Below are positions 1-11,421 of a stretch of 64,000 nt of DNA, one piece after another (positions within the stretch are counted from its first letter, which is position 1; every line of letters begins with the position of its first letter). The position numbers and the translations under genes are program-made. Where the stretch lies: contig JAJEKV010000011.1 of assembly GCA_021234155.1 (NCBI GenBank), forward strand, positions 6,157,132 to 6,221,131. Direction: 5' to 3'. Origin of the DNA: Isoetes taiwanensis (lineage: Eukaryota; Streptophyta; Lycopodiopsida; Isoetales; Isoetaceae). The notes beneath the pieces are model-generated. The model made no database searches and was not told where the DNA came from. It saw only the letters and a list, made by a program, of their open reading frames with translations.

Positions 1-617
1 TTACTTTAACTTTGTCTTCTTTTCCGACACATGATCATCGACTGTTCTAGCTTATTTTTTTGGTGGATTATCATGTTGGCAGGTTAACATTTTTGGCAGA
101 TGCTTCAGATGCTTCAAGATGCATTTAAAGAAAAATACTCTGAACATATTTTCCTATTGGCTGCTGGTTACCATATTTTGTTAGTGTGCAGATCATAAAT
201 TCTGCACCTTGAAATTTCTTGTTGGCTTTAATGTTTGTTTTGGTATGCTATTTCAGTAAAGGCATACTTTGCTTTGTACTTTGCATTTTATAATTAATGA
301 CAAAAATTGTCATTACCTTGAAGTTGCAAACTAAATACCAAAAACTTGAGTTGCAAACTAAATACCAAACATGTTTCTTATATCTGTACAAAAAAGGATA
401 GAAACAGTTCAGTTAACTAAAGGAACAGTGGAAACTAAGAGAATAGTTAAAGCAAAAAAAATAGTCACAACAGTTGTAGAGAAGAGGAGTTCTGTCATTA
501 ATCAAAAAGCTTTACAAAAAAATAGTTCTGTCATTAATCAAAAAGCTTTACAATTGAAACCCGGGATTAAAAAAAACAAATCTAAAAACTAATCAGGGCT
601 AGCAGCAGGCTTGATCT
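1..617. other. AT-rich, no gene recognised
   Basis: No supportable coding region. It contains a 29-bp direct duplication (about 488-516 and 524-552). That duplication lies inside a short open frame (371-592) of low-complexity Lys/Val composition, which I do not consider a gene. Confidence 0.5.
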
Positions 618-911
618 TCAGGCGGGGGCCATCCTCAGCTCTATATGGAGGTCGTCCTCCATGGCATACATCTTCATTTCCAGAAGACGCTCCTGATCAG
701 GGTAACCTCGATCAACGCATTCGAGAACCCGGATTGAACAAACAGCTTGTGCCTCAGTGATAAGTTTTTCAACTTGTGGTGGAGTGAACTTGGCCACCAC
801 TGTAACCGGATGTCCTCCTGATGAAGACACAGATTCTGACCGTGCTGGCGGTGAAGGAGCAGGCACAATAGCTGGAGTACTCCTGCGAACTGTAGTTTTG
901 AACCTGGCCAT
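618..911 (-). CDS. unrecognised 97-codon open frame, possible TE remnant
   Basis: An open minus-strand frame from an ATG at 911 to a stop at 618. The product has a basic N-terminus, a Ser/Pro-rich stretch and an acidic C-terminus ending in ELRMAPA. I do not recognise the family. Just upstream on the minus strand lies a 20-base homopolymer T run, next to a block of nested short palindromes. This suggests the frame is part of a repeat rather than a host gene. It could equally be chance. Confidence 0.2.
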   Translation of the reverse strand: MARFKTTVRRSTPAIVPAPSPPARSESVSSSGGHPVTVVAKFTPPQVEKLITEAQAVCSIRVLECVDRGYPDQERLLEMKMYAMEDDLHIELRMAPA

Positions 912-1046
912 TGACGGAATGAACGGAATGAAGCTGGGCGCAGTGCGCCTCGGAAAAAAAAAAAAAAAAAAAAAAACCCTTGCCATTTTCCAAGGAAACC
1001 CTTCCGATTTTCAATTGGGAAACCATTCCAATTTTCCATTAAAACC

Positions 1047-1074
1047 AGGAAGGGTTTCCATGGAAACCCTTCCT
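1047..1074. repeat. 28-bp perfect palindrome in a block of GGAAACCC repeats
   Basis: The half site is AGGAAGGGTTTCCA followed by its exact reverse complement. The surrounding bases 970-1125 hold further partly inverted copies of CATGGAAA and GGAAGGGTTTCC, so the single strand could fold into several alternative hairpins. A 20-base A run precedes it. Confidence 0.8.
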
Positions 1075-1139
1075 ATTTTCCATGGAAATTTGGAAGGGTT
1101 TCCATGGGAGCCCCACCCAAATAGGGAGTACTTAGAACC

Positions 1140-2160
1140 ATCGTAGTAGAAATATATTTGGATGAATTTGGCATTTATAAAAGTAGAAAAAAAATTATGG
1201 TCTTGTTATTTACTATATCTTTTTTTATCATTGTTACTTATAAAAAAGTAGCTGGATCTTTATCATAAAATATTGAACAATATTTTATTAGTTTTAACTT
1301 TGTAACTTATAATTTTATATCAAATATGTATTATAAGTCTATTGTTTATTACAAATTTTATTCTTTTACATTCATTATATTTTCTTATCATGTGTCATTT
1401 TTGTTTTGAACATTGTTAATATCAGGTATATAATATTATTTATCTTAATTACATTTGTGAAATTTTTAGAATGTTTATTCTTATAAACTCGTTTATAATT
1501 ATCGTTAATACACTAACATACATTTGTCATTTATCACTCATATATATTTTTATCTTCATTATTTTTCATTTATAAATTTTTTGTTTATCATTTATGAGTT
1601 ATACATTTGATATTTGTGATTTATCACTTATATAAATTATATTTGTGAACCGGCTATAATTATCATTAATAGATCTTTTATTATCAGTTATACATTTGTT
1701 ATTTGTCATTTATTTATTTGTTATTTGTTCCTTATCATTTATAAATTTGTCAAAAAATTTAAGCTTTGTCATTTATTTATTTGTTAGTTGTCCCTTATCA
1801 TTTATAAATTTGTCTTTTGAAACTACTCAGCTATAATTATCATTAATAGATCTTTTATTATCAGTTATACATTTGTTATTTGTCATTTATTTATTTGTTA
1901 TTTCTTCCTTATCATTTATAAATTTGTCAAAAATTTAAGCTTTGTCATTTATTTATTTGTTATTTGTTCCTTATCATTTATAAATTTGTCAAAAAATTTA
2001 AGCCATTTTATAAATTTTTGTAGATTTCGATGCCTTTTGAAATTAGAATAATTAGAATATTTAATTGCTTTTAAATTTTGGTTTATATTATAGCCATTCA
2101 AATAATATTCAAAAACTGAATCTTATCCTATATAAAAGTTTAATTATTTTTGTAATAGTA
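1140..2160 (+). repeat. AT-rich dispersed repeat, inverted partner at 50.5-52.06 kb
   Basis: About 1140-1645 matches the minus strand of 52060-50470 with small indels, apart from the MITE inserted in that copy. The shared order includes the GTAGCTGGATCTT segment and the TTTTGTTTTGAACATT segment. No coding capacity is visible. It is probably one arm of a non-autonomous or decayed transposable element. Confidence 0.65.
1654..2003 (+). repeat. Two tandem units of about 177 bp
   Basis: The segment CTATAATTATCATTAATAGA recurs at 1654 and 1831. Each unit continues with the same TTATTTATTTGTTATTTG and CCTTATCATTTATAAATTTG blocks. Within each unit the second half is itself a diverged duplicate of the first. 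Confidence 0.8.
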
Positions 2161-3206
2161 AATTATTGAAACCCTTTATGGGGACTAAACCCTGGCATGA
2201 CTATTTAAGGTATAATGCCCATATACTAACATAGCTAACATGATTCTAGCATTCCTTGTATTTATTGCATATATTCAAGTTATAACACGATTCTAACATT
2301 TTTTTGTTTTTAGTGAGTTTCTCTTATAGTGTATAGGTTAAAATGCTGTGTGTTGTAGTGTATATACTTTATGACTTATTCTAATTTAGCAATATATATG
2401 AAAGTTATGATATTCTATTTGTTGAATTAGGCGTGATTTCTTCTTCTTCTATATGCATTAGGATCTTATGCAAATGATGATCTAAATGCGGATGATAATG
2501 GAGTGACCTGAAATCTTCATTTACATAGATATGTTGCTCTGCCTATCTATCTTATGATCAAGAACTTCCATCTGCTTCATCTCCTATCACAACACCAATG
2601 CCAACTTTATTACCACTTGTGTTTGATTAATTTTACCATCTATATCAAATATGTGTCATAAGTGTACAATTTTTTACAAATTTCATTATATTCCTTTTAT
2701 AAAAATTTGTTGAGCATTCAATATGTTTTCTTGTTATGCTTCCACTTTTGTTTTCAAAATTGTTATATATATTACACTATTCAAATATCAAAATGTAGCC
2801 GGCTAGAAGACATAACATTTTGGTTGTCTTGGCCAGTTATTCTGCTTAGGAAAATTGTGCAAAACACCCTTTAAACTCAAGTAACGTGTAATGCTGCTCT
2901 GGTTTAACTTTTAATATGCATGCTATTGTGCAAAGCATCGGACTAAATTATGACTCTTAATAAGGCTACCAAGTTAAAGTCATTGTTAGCTCATAGGAGC
3001 ACCTTCAATAATTGAAATATTCCATTTTATAAGTATTTAATTAAGTTTTATGGGAATTTAAGGTAAAGATATTCATGAGATCTTACATGTCTTGCAGATG
3101 GATCATGTGGCGATTTTGCAACCTCAGGTGTAGGGTTATATAGTATCTTTATCATAGCAACCTGCATTGAATGCCTCAAGTTACGTATAAAAATCCCCAT
3201 CATTAC
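2161..3206. other. No feature recognised
   Basis: AT-rich sequence without a convincing open frame, RNA gene or repeat boundary. Confidence 0.5.
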
Positions 3207-3215
3207 TTATAATAA

Positions 3216-3650
3216 AAAAAAAAAAAATATCTAGTCTAAAAGAATCCAACATTCAACGTACATTGCACAGTGCCCGGCATCACCGAGCTTTAGGTAGAAC
3301 TTAAGGTGCTACATATTCTAAACGAGGTGCACCCTGGACTACCACAGTCGTCGGATCTGTCAATCCTACGGCCCAGACTGTATGTTGGAGCCTCTGGACA
3401 CCTCTCGTTTCGATTATGCTCAATTATGATTGGGGACGCCTATGATTTTAAGATGTCGAATACGAGTTTGCCTAAGGTTTTGATGGTATATCGTGCCTCT
3501 ATACGGTTTCATTTAAGCTTTTAGAATATGAAATACGGGGATTCGAACCTCTACTAAAATAACTCAATGTCCTAATAAGACTACTTTAACCAATCTAACT
3601 AGTGAGCTAATGTGACTATTTTTTATCTTAAATCTATGTTTTTTTTTTTT
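3216..3650 (-). mobile_element. SINE-like retroposon with pol III-type boxes
   Basis: The 435-bp segment is flanked by the 9-bp direct repeat TTATAATAA (3207-3215 and 3651-3659), read as a target-site duplication. On the minus strand a tRNA-like A box (TAGCTCACTAGTTAG, about 3595-3610) is followed about 60 bases later by a near-canonical B box (GGTTCGAATCC, about 3540-3550). The minus-strand 3' end runs into a T-rich tail, as in several plant SINEs. The body shows no homology I recognise, so SINE is inferred from structure. Confidence 0.5.
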
Positions 3651-3860
3651 TTATAATAACCCATTGAATTGTTTTAGGGATATGGTCTATGGTTTCAAGA
3701 ATTATATCTATATCAAATCCCCCTGGAACCCCCTGTTATTTTGCTACATATTAAATACCAAAAGTGTATTTGTCTAATTTGTTGTTGGTGGTATGTGGAT
3801 GAGGTAACGATTAGGTTTATCAAATCAATGTGGCAATGTAGATGAAATGTGGCATTCGTA

Positions 3861-5085
3861 GAAGGAAGGAAGGAAGGAAGGTATTTTTATCATCCACGGA
3901 GACCAATCGGTCTATGGGACCCAATACAAAAGCGCAGCAAACGGATTACTACCCGGATTAAAAAACCCCCGCCCCGAAGGGCTTTCGAGGGAAAAACCGT
4001 GGCAGCAATCAGCCTGCTGATAAACTGTTCTAATATACAAAATGCAAAAACACACAAATATATACACTCATGCCCCACACCCGTAGTGCCTAATCAGTGG
4101 GCAGCCAGGCGGGGGCAAAGGTGAGCTCGCAGATCTAGTAACTTCTGAATGTACGACCCCTGAGCACGTACTGACGGTGTGTTCATCAGCAAATGTAGGG
4201 GCAAGTCCGGCCGTACTAAGGGAGCGATATCCGCCCGGATCCGATCAATCTTTGGGCAACTCGAAAAGTGTGAGACTCATCCTCAATGGCACCCGCTTTG
4301 ATAAAGACCGACAGAGCTGCCCCGGGCGGCTCCCCAATCCACCGCCTGCCTCGATGCGAAGATGGTGGGCACCTCGGCGAATTTTAGACAATGAGTCCGC
4401 ACTTTTTCGTGGGTACCGGGAACGCAGTAGAGCTGGGGCCCCGCTAACACCTGGGTTGATGTGTGCTCCTTGTAATGGGCCGCTTTTGACCTCGCTTCTA
4501 GAGCCGGTCCCGTGAGCTTGCCAAGGAAGCAAGCGCCCGTGTACTCCCAGTCGCCACGATCGCCTCTCGTGGTCCACCGCACGCACTGCGGTTCTCAAAC
4601 GCTCCATCCGGGCGACCATCGATCTCTTTACCCTCCAACAGTTCCCGAAGCCACAGAGTCTATCGCCACGGCCGTAGCCGATGCGGAGCCGAGCATCACT
4701 CATATTAACCACTTTCTTCAAAATAGACGATGTGTCTATCAAAGGTCGCCAACCGGCTTGCGCAAGAATCCGATTTCTGCAGCAGAATTTGATAGGGGAC
4801 TGAAGGTTTCACCCCAAGTGCCCGTGCCAAAAATGCCTTCTGCACCTGCTCCAAGTCATTCCAGGTCGCCAAAGAGACGACCGGGCCCCAAACCTCGACC
4901 CCGTACAGAAGGGCAGGTTCGACCAGTGCCCGAAACAGATGTGACTGATGGCCCCAATCATAGAGCTTTGCCTGGTGACTGTTGTTCTGCATGGCATAAA
5001 GCGCTTTCCATCCTGCTGTCACCCGCAAGCGGATGGACGCCCCCCAACAGAGTTTAGCAGAAGAAACCAATATCGAGCTTTCCAA
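3861..5085 (-). pseudogene. 5'-truncated LINE: reverse-transcriptase C-terminal part, 3'UTR and (GAAGG)n tail
   Basis: The minus strand encodes the region downstream of a non-LTR reverse transcriptase (about 4705-5085): RALVEPALLYGVEVWG followed by a Trp, LEQVQKAFLARALGVK and PY.ILL, the usual order after the catalytic palm. The catalytic YxDD is not present, so the copy is 5'-truncated. A second frame (4245-4742) continues the C-terminal domain but is frameshifted. The 3'UTR (3885-3990) carries the CCACGGAGACCAA..GG..TATGGGACCCAA block shared with the copies at 10.85, 36.29 and 37.14 kb. The element ends in a short GAAGG microsatellite (3861-3881) rather than poly(A). Confidence 0.7.
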
Positions 5086-5160
5086 TTAATGTGTCACATT
5101 GTGATTGGAGGTTGTTTTTTGGGTTGCCCCTAGGGGGCAAACCCTCGCTCATGTGAGTTT

Positions 5161-5206
5161 CCGGCATATTCTAGGTATATGCTAGAATATACCTAGGATA
5201 TGCCGG
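5161..5206. repeat. Inverted repeat with 19-bp arms
   Basis: CCGGCATATTCTAGGTATA and its near reverse complement (one mismatch) are separated by about 8 bases, giving a stable hairpin. No neighbouring gene suggests a function. It may be a very small foldback element or a processed small-RNA precursor. Confidence 0.75.
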
Positions 5207-5433
5207 TAACTGCTACAAGCCTGTTGTTCCCTGTAAACTGGCGGTCACCAATGTTATGGGCCGTGGATGCTTGAACCGGCTAACAGGCAAGACAGACTGA
5301 AGCTCCAATCTTGCATTCCGTATTTCTGTGTGTGGCACAGACTTTTATGTTTTGATACCAAGAGATAGAAAACCCATTGTATTTTGTCATGGTATTGCCT
5401 GAAAATTTCTGTTAAGATGGCCTAGAAAGGTAA

Positions 5434-5607
5434 TGGCATTAGATCTCTTCGAACTGAATTACTTAATTCCTCAGCTCGTGTATCTGGATGTAGCAAAATT
5501 TTTTCTCTTTGGACCATTTTCTGCCAAACTTTGCAATTTGAATGAGCTCTCCTATGCAAATTTTTGTCACAACAGTTTCTTTGGCGAGGTCCCCTTCAAT
5601 GGAAGCT
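5434..5607 (+). pseudogene. Leucine-rich-repeat scrap
   Basis: One open + strand stretch of about 57 codons reads like two LRR units: LVYLDVAKFFLFGPFSAKLC, then NLNELSYANF and HNSFFGEVPF. It follows the plant-specific LxxLxYLDVxxNxLxGxxPxxL pattern with several consensus positions altered, and ends at a stop after NGSC. No kinase or signal peptide is visible nearby. It is probably a decayed fragment; chance similarity cannot be excluded. Confidence 0.3.
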
Positions 5608-7126
5608 GCTAAGATGTTCTTAGTTGATCTATAATAATTGCGATCAGATTCTTGGAGCTCTGCCCAGAGAAGGACGAAGGTTTGGACTCCATTTGTTCTT
5701 TGCATGAACTGTGTCAGCTGCTTGATGCACACGTTGATCCTTCAAATTTAGATGAACCTGTCGCTGTAATGCTCCATTTCTGCAAGGCAAGGATCACCTC
5801 TTTCTCTCTTTAGGTTTGATTTGGATGTATTTGTCTATGAGTTGAGACTTACCTTTGAATATACCCTAAATTTCCACCATATAGATGATGGCCAATTGAA
5901 GATGAAGGAGGGCTGTGAGGGGATTGATTGGCTAAAAGGTGTGTTTTAGCCCCATATATTTCCTTATGAATGGATAAGCAGTAGAAACTATTGTGTTTTC
6001 TCAGAGTTCAACGCTTTCTATGCTTGATGCTGCTATTATAAATCTAGGACCCGCCAAGTTATTGTTTATAAGCTGGAAAATGTACCAGAGATAAGTTTTT
6101 TTACTCAGTGGTTAGGTAGAACCACGTCCTCATGTTGGCAATTTCAGGTGCTCAAGATTGAAAACATTGCCATTATGGATTGTTGTTTGTTTGAGCGCAA
6201 TGTCATAATTTATTTGGCATTCCTTTCCACGCAACTGCTCGGCAGAAACTCAAAGATAAAACAACATTCATCCGCAACCATCGAGTTTTCTTATTCATGT
6301 AGAGCCTTTGCCAATAATGGACTAAATGTTACAGAAACTAGATGGATTTGTTCAGTATACAGAGATGCTGTTGTGATAGTTAGGGATTCACATATTTGTA
6401 CATCTGACCAAATTGAATATGATTCTCTCTTATCCACATACTTGTGAGTTTATTGCTACTTGATGTTAGGATAGCTAGACAAGCCACATATGTAGGCAGA
6501 TAGTTTTTTAATTTTTGGACATGGTAAGACATTATTATAGATTAACGTTTAGACATTTGTAAGAAGTTGTCCAACATTGCAGATATGCCTAATTCATTTT
6601 ATCAGAATATTCAACTGAGTTTATTGAGTTTAGAACCAAATATGTTGGGGTAGTTCTAGCTACTACCCGTTGAGAATGTCTGGCACAGTTACGTAAATGC
6701 ATTCATTTAAACAAAATCTTGATCGCAGTTTGTTGGTGAATGTTAGTGGATCTGATGCTGCGAACTGGATGTGCGAACAAGTTTGTGGGCCTCATTCAAT
6801 GAAGGTAAACATAGCATGTCATAGAATATATTCAGTTGCCTCTTACCACTTCCAAAATGTTTGACATGCTGATTTGCTTTATTTTGACAACAGGAACCTT
6901 CACTTCTTAAGGTAAGAGGTTCAATTAGCCTCCAGATTCGATTAACAAAGCTGTCTACATAGGATCCTCCTTCCAGGTGTTTTTTTAGTCCTTACTTATA
7001 GCTCTATAAATTTCATTTTAGTTCTACCCTTGCTTCCTAGCCAGAAATCTTTGTGCTTTAGATATTTTAACATTCATCGTTGCGGAGTTTGATACCAACT
7101 CTCCAAAAGTTTTAGCGCACCATTTG
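5608..7126. other. No gene recognised
   Basis: Short frames occur (for example 6148-6447 +), but none has recognisable domain content or splice-supported extension. Confidence 0.5.
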
Positions 7127-7142
7127 AAATCCTTCAATTCGA

Positions 7143-7380
7143 AACTTTCTGGTGTTCCCGGGAGTAGTAGAGCGGAAGTTTGCCATTTGGCGGGACTTCT
7201 TGGGTGTTGTAGATGGTGATGGTCGGTTTGTACAGCAGAGTTGCAGTTTTTTTGTGAGTTTGTTGTGGAGTGTCGAGGTATCGCTGTCTCTTTGGGGCAG
7301 TTCTCCTTCCTCCTCACTTGCTTTGTAACATTATCATTCTTTTAATATATTGATGACACAGTTCTTCAAAAAAAAAAAAA
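7143..7380 (+). mobile_element. 5'-truncated L1-type LINE 3' end with poly(A) and long TSD
   Basis: The 238-bp insert ends with TTTAATATATTGATGACACA, GTTCTTC and a run of about 14 A, the layout of plant L1 3' ends. It is bounded by the direct repeat TCCTTCAATTCGA (7130-7142 and 7381-7393). The left copy extends to AAATCC.. if the terminal A residues are counted. The poly(A) tail and 13-16 bp duplication contrast with the microsatellite-tailed LINEs elsewhere in this window, so at least two LINE lineages have been active. Confidence 0.8.
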
Positions 7381-8077
7381 TCCTTCAATTCGAGTAAGCT
7401 CTCTGTCAATCTCTCTAGATGGCCATAACTCAGTCTTAACCTTGCATGTGATGAAACATCAATTTACGCCTTCATAGAAGGGAGTTGTACTCACTGTTTT
7501 TGAATGCTACATGTAACGTTGACTGTTAAATGTAACTTTGCTGTACACTTTTGAGTTTTGCGAAGATGTGCTCTGGAGGGGCTATCATATCAAGAGGGAT
7601 GATGTCAATGTGATATTTAAAAGACGACGTAAAACTTCAATTCAATCCCTCTTATCAGTTAGTATAATCTTTTCAATAATGCCCCACAGCTGTATAGTTG
7701 CTTAGGAATAGGAGTGCAAGCTTAATCGATTGTCCCCTGAGATAAAGTGAAATTCTCAAAATAGAGGTTCAGAGGAGATGCAGCATGCTCTTTCTTAAAT
7801 CGTTTGTAGAAATTCAATTAGCTAACTTGAGTAAACTACTTTTACACCATATTTGTACAGGGTCTTATTCTATTCTATTATATTCTATAGAGTTTTGTAT
7901 ATGGGATTCTTTCGCCACTTCTGTGGCATTATCCGGCCTTTTAAACAGCCATGACATTGAAAAAAACGAGTTTGCGGTTATCTCTTACAAAAATGTGACA
8001 GGGTGGTAACTTCGAATAAGCCATATGGCATCAATGATGGATTCAACCCATTATATTTGGATAGAAACCATCTATTA

Positions 8078-8236
8078 TGGTCATGTCTAGACAGGAATAC
8101 GTAATGGTCATGTCAGACAGGACTACATGACCCTTTCTGCCTTATAGCCAATGGAAAAGAAATAGTGGCGTACATAGTGGTCATGTCCAGACAGGACTAC
8201 ATGACCCTTTCTGCCTTGTAGCCAATGGAAAAGAAA
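8078..8236 (+). repeat. Tandem repeat of about 75 bp, two full units and one partial
   Basis: TGGTCATGTC(C)AGACAGGACTACATGACCC and the following CTTTCTGCCTT.TAGCCAATGG recur at about 8104 and 8178. A truncated unit (ATGGTCATGTCTAGACAGGA) starts at about 8078. The units are nearly identical, implying recent amplification. Confidence 0.8.
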
Positions 8237-8256
8237 AAGCATGGTATGTTCTTTGC

Positions 8257-8494
8257 CCCGGGGATTCACCTTTAATCTGCGTATAACCATGAGAGTTCAA
8301 CGGAGGGGTGTTTTTTGGACTATTTACCTACGTATACTTAGGGATTAGGAGTGTTTTTAGGCACTAATTTGGAGCAATATTTATATACAGAGGGGTCAAA
8401 TTGCCTTTTAAAATTGCATATACAAGGGGGATTTTTTGCTACCCTCCGAACGCAGATGCCATACCACCCTTTATGTATAAGTGCACCCCCCGGG
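8257..8494. mobile_element. 238-bp MITE with 9-bp target-site duplication
   Basis: The flanks are the exact direct repeat GTTCTTTGC (8248-8256 and 8495-8503). The ends are short GC-rich inverted repeats: CCCGGGGATTCACC at the left against CCCGGGGGGTGCAC read from the right. A 9-bp duplication fits a Mutator-type (possibly hAT-type) transposase acting in trans. There is no coding capacity. Confidence 0.7.
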
Positions 8495-8616
8495 GTTCTT
8501 TGCTTCGACATTATTGCAAGTTTATTGTAACCATTGACTTTGTACTTTTGTTACCATCCTAATTTAAATCATTGACTTCTGTACCTTTTAGGATGGTTAC
8601 ACAATGGATATGCAAG

Positions 8617-8677
8617 ATAAGATAAGATAAGATAAATTTTTACGTCCACGGGAACCCAACGGGTTATGGGACGACAC
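8617..8677 (-). mobile_element. 61-bp LINE 3' stub with (TTATC)n tail
   Basis: An ATAAG/GATAA microsatellite is followed by TTTTTACGTCCACGGGAACC and CAACGGGTTATGGGACG, the 3' terminal block shared with the inserts at 40.38 and 45.92 kb. ATGCAAG is duplicated on both sides (8610-8616 and 8678-8684). This is therefore a genuine, extremely 5'-truncated retroposition event and defines the true 3' end of the family. Confidence 0.8.
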
Positions 8678-8684
8678 ATGCAAG

Positions 8685-10556
8685 GGCAACTGACAACATA
8701 GAAAGTTTTATGCAAGCTTGACCAATGTAATACTTTCATTCACATTCACCATTTTAACTTACAAGTGTTACATCTTGAAAAAGGGTAAGGAGATCCATAG
8801 TTAGTACACTATTGATAATCCCCATCTACGTTTTAATTCTTTTCCCCTTCCTACAAGAAAGTTTCCATTGAAAAAACGTCTTTCCTGATACTGCAAACAA
8901 CCATGCTAAAGTGGCATTCCAAATTGAGTATCTGCAAGCATCTAAAAGTGGGTATTACATCCTTGATTTATACTTTGTCAATGCATTTAATTTCATGCAT
9001 CTCTATTCCAAAGTATTGTTTGAATTGTATGCTCCCAGTTTGCACGTTTGAATCCCGACTGCTGTGCCTGAATCGGTAATTTCTCTCAGTAAATGACGTC
9101 GTCGCCATCATGATTCTCCAATGTTGGCAGCAGGTAGCTTACGATTTTTTTTTTTTTTTGTTTCTAATCTACATGCCATATCTGCTCATCAATCTGACTC
9201 ATTTATATCTACGCATATCCCTTTGTTTCACATAAGCATGGAAAACTGTCGAGAACACCAGACCATAATTAACATTAAACTTTGTTTTCTCTCTTCTGGG
9301 ATTCTCAGGTCTTGCTTCTCTTTTATGCTCTTGGAAGTCCATAGCCTTGCCTGTTTGTACTTAAATTAATGACGACTTATCTAGGAAAGTGTGGCAAATG
9401 TATATAGGAATTAGCAAGTTCCAGCTCATTTTATTTTAATGTTGCATTATTTAGATTCAAATATCTCGTCAGTTTAGAAAGTTACTTATTATGTGTCATT
9501 TTCTGTATCAAGATTGCTGCCAGCGGCGCTCAAAACTATATACAACTTCACCTCATGGCTCACCATGTGGTTGCGTTATTCTAATCCAACTGGGGCTCCA
9601 ACTCGTGCACCTTATATTATTTTCAAGTAAATTTCAGACTTATCCGGAGGACTTGCAGCTAGAACATTCCTGTCTCAAAATCAAGTTCGTATAGTGGGGA
9701 CTAATCCCTTTAGTGATGGTCTGGAAAAAATTCATCCTTTCCATCTTTCTTCCTATTTCTATGTGGTTGTCTTTGCAGCACACAATTTGGAGTTCTACAC
9801 GGACATACACTGAATTACATTCTAGAAAATACAATTTGGAGTTCTACACGGGCATACACTGACTTTGCATCATTCCCTCTAAGTATAAGCTAGAGATTGT
9901 GCAAGTGATTACATCTTAAACTTAAGCTTTTGGAATCCAACAACACATCTAGTCAATAAGTTATGACCCTTTCAAACCTTAATAACCTCCAACACATCAA
10001 ATGACCCAACAAGAGACACATCAACTGACCTAACAAGAACCATGAAAATGAAACGACAACAAAGAAACATGAAAACACACTCTCGGGCCACCGAAGGGCA
10101 ACCCTCCATGTGCAACACCTTGTTTGTTTTATGTTGTTATTATGTTACTTGAACTTTGGACTAAAGAAGCACAATAAATTTGGACGTGTCATGGCATTTG
10201 TATATGTCATGGTATTTCCGTTTGAGATTGGGCAAGAGCAAGAACGTAATGAAGATGATTATGTATGAGATTGATGAAGAAATGAGAGCTCCTATAGATG
10301 ACAATGAAACTTGTTGGGTGGATCCAGATTATATACCTTCATCTCATCCAGGTATGGATCCTTACTTACACAATCATTTTATTTGTAGTTTGGTCATGTT
10401 TTTCTTATTTAAAGAACACATCCTTGCATGCTCCATTAGTTCTACATATTTTTCTTCATGTGTTTGAAACTATGTTCTATGATATTTTCGTGTTCTAAAC
10501 AATATTTTATGTTCTAAACTGTGTTCTAAATTATGTTCTATGTTAAAAGATTACTA
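8685..10556. other. No gene recognised
   Basis: Short frames only. A 28-base duplication containing AATTTGGAGTTCTACACGG occurs near 9785 and 9833. Nothing else is supportable. Confidence 0.5.
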
Positions 10557-10845
10557 TATGTTATAATTCTGCTCGTTTAAGTAGTATGCCGTATTTTCCA
10601 TATTTCGTATTAAGCCAAGCCTATATCAGAAGGTAATGAAGCAGTCGGGTCAAGAAAAAACATTCCAAAAAAACACTCCCTTCACATGCATGACCTCTGA
10701 TGTAAGAAACCTCAATAATACTCAATAATACATGTTCGGCTTCAGTATAGGCAACGCCACACACTCAGGAATTATGGGATGAAGAAAAAACCATTTTTGC
10801 TATCGAGCCAACATGTCGTCGATATTTTACAAAATGATTAAGAAT

Positions 10846-11130
10846 AGAATAGAATAGAATATGATTTTATCGTCCACGGAGACCAACTGGCCTATGGGAC
10901 CCAAGTACAAAGAGAGAGCAGCAGGCGTATTACTACCAGGATTAAAAAACCCCCGCCCCGAAGGGTTTTCGGGGGAAAAACCTTAGTAGCAATAAGGATG
11001 CTGACATACTGCACAGTTATATACATAATCACAAGTACAGCTGAGGTTAATGTCGGACAGGGGGGCATAACTGAGTCCGCGTATCTATTACCTCCCGGAG
11101 GTACGATCCCAACAAGCCTACAGAGGCTGT
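10846..11130 (-). mobile_element. 5'-truncated LINE 3' end with (GAATA)n tail
   Basis: A GAATA microsatellite is followed by TTTTATCGTCCACGGAGACC, the TGGCCTATGGGACCCAA block and the CCCCGCCCCGAAGGGTTTTC block of the 3.9-kb LINE family. In the inverted partner repeat (about 47515-47545) the sequence runs directly from the CCCTTAATCACTTCG side to the AAAATAT side with no insert. This fixes the junctions to within a few bases. Confidence 0.75.
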
Positions 11131-11330
11131 AGCTCATGCAAGGGAAGAAGCAGGGTCTTGGGACGATCTGACTGAGTAACTGACTTGCAAATCAAATTAT
11201 TCTCCACAGGTATTCTGCCAGAGGCACTTTGGTGCGATAACTTTCTAAGCAGAAAACCAACTGTTGTGGCATCCATCCAGGGAAGAGCCAATCCTACGAA
11301 CCAAATCATGAAGAGTCAATCGTAGGAACG

Positions 11331-11421
11331 AAATGATATGGGAAAAAACCTTTCTCGACTTTTAAAAAATGGGGAATGATATGGGAAAAAACCTTTCTCG
11401 ACTTTTAAAAAATGGGGAATT
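11331..11421 (+). repeat. 46-bp tandem duplication
   Basis: Two consecutive copies of a unit starting GAATGATATGGGAAAAAACC and ending AAAAAATGGG, essentially identical. Confidence 0.85.

Noticed and set aside
371-592. Lys/Val-rich 73-codon frame
   Set aside because: Contains a perfect internal duplication, has low complexity, and lacks splice-supported extension or recognisable homology.
3540-3620. A genuine tRNA gene on the minus strand
   Set aside because: A and B boxes are present, but the arms do not fold into a tRNA cloverleaf by eye, and the whole sits between target-site duplications.
11118-11309. 63-codon minus-strand frame with a paralogue at 47348-47530
   Set aside because: Its conservation is explained by the underlying inverted dispersed repeat. 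The second copy ends differently and there is no domain.
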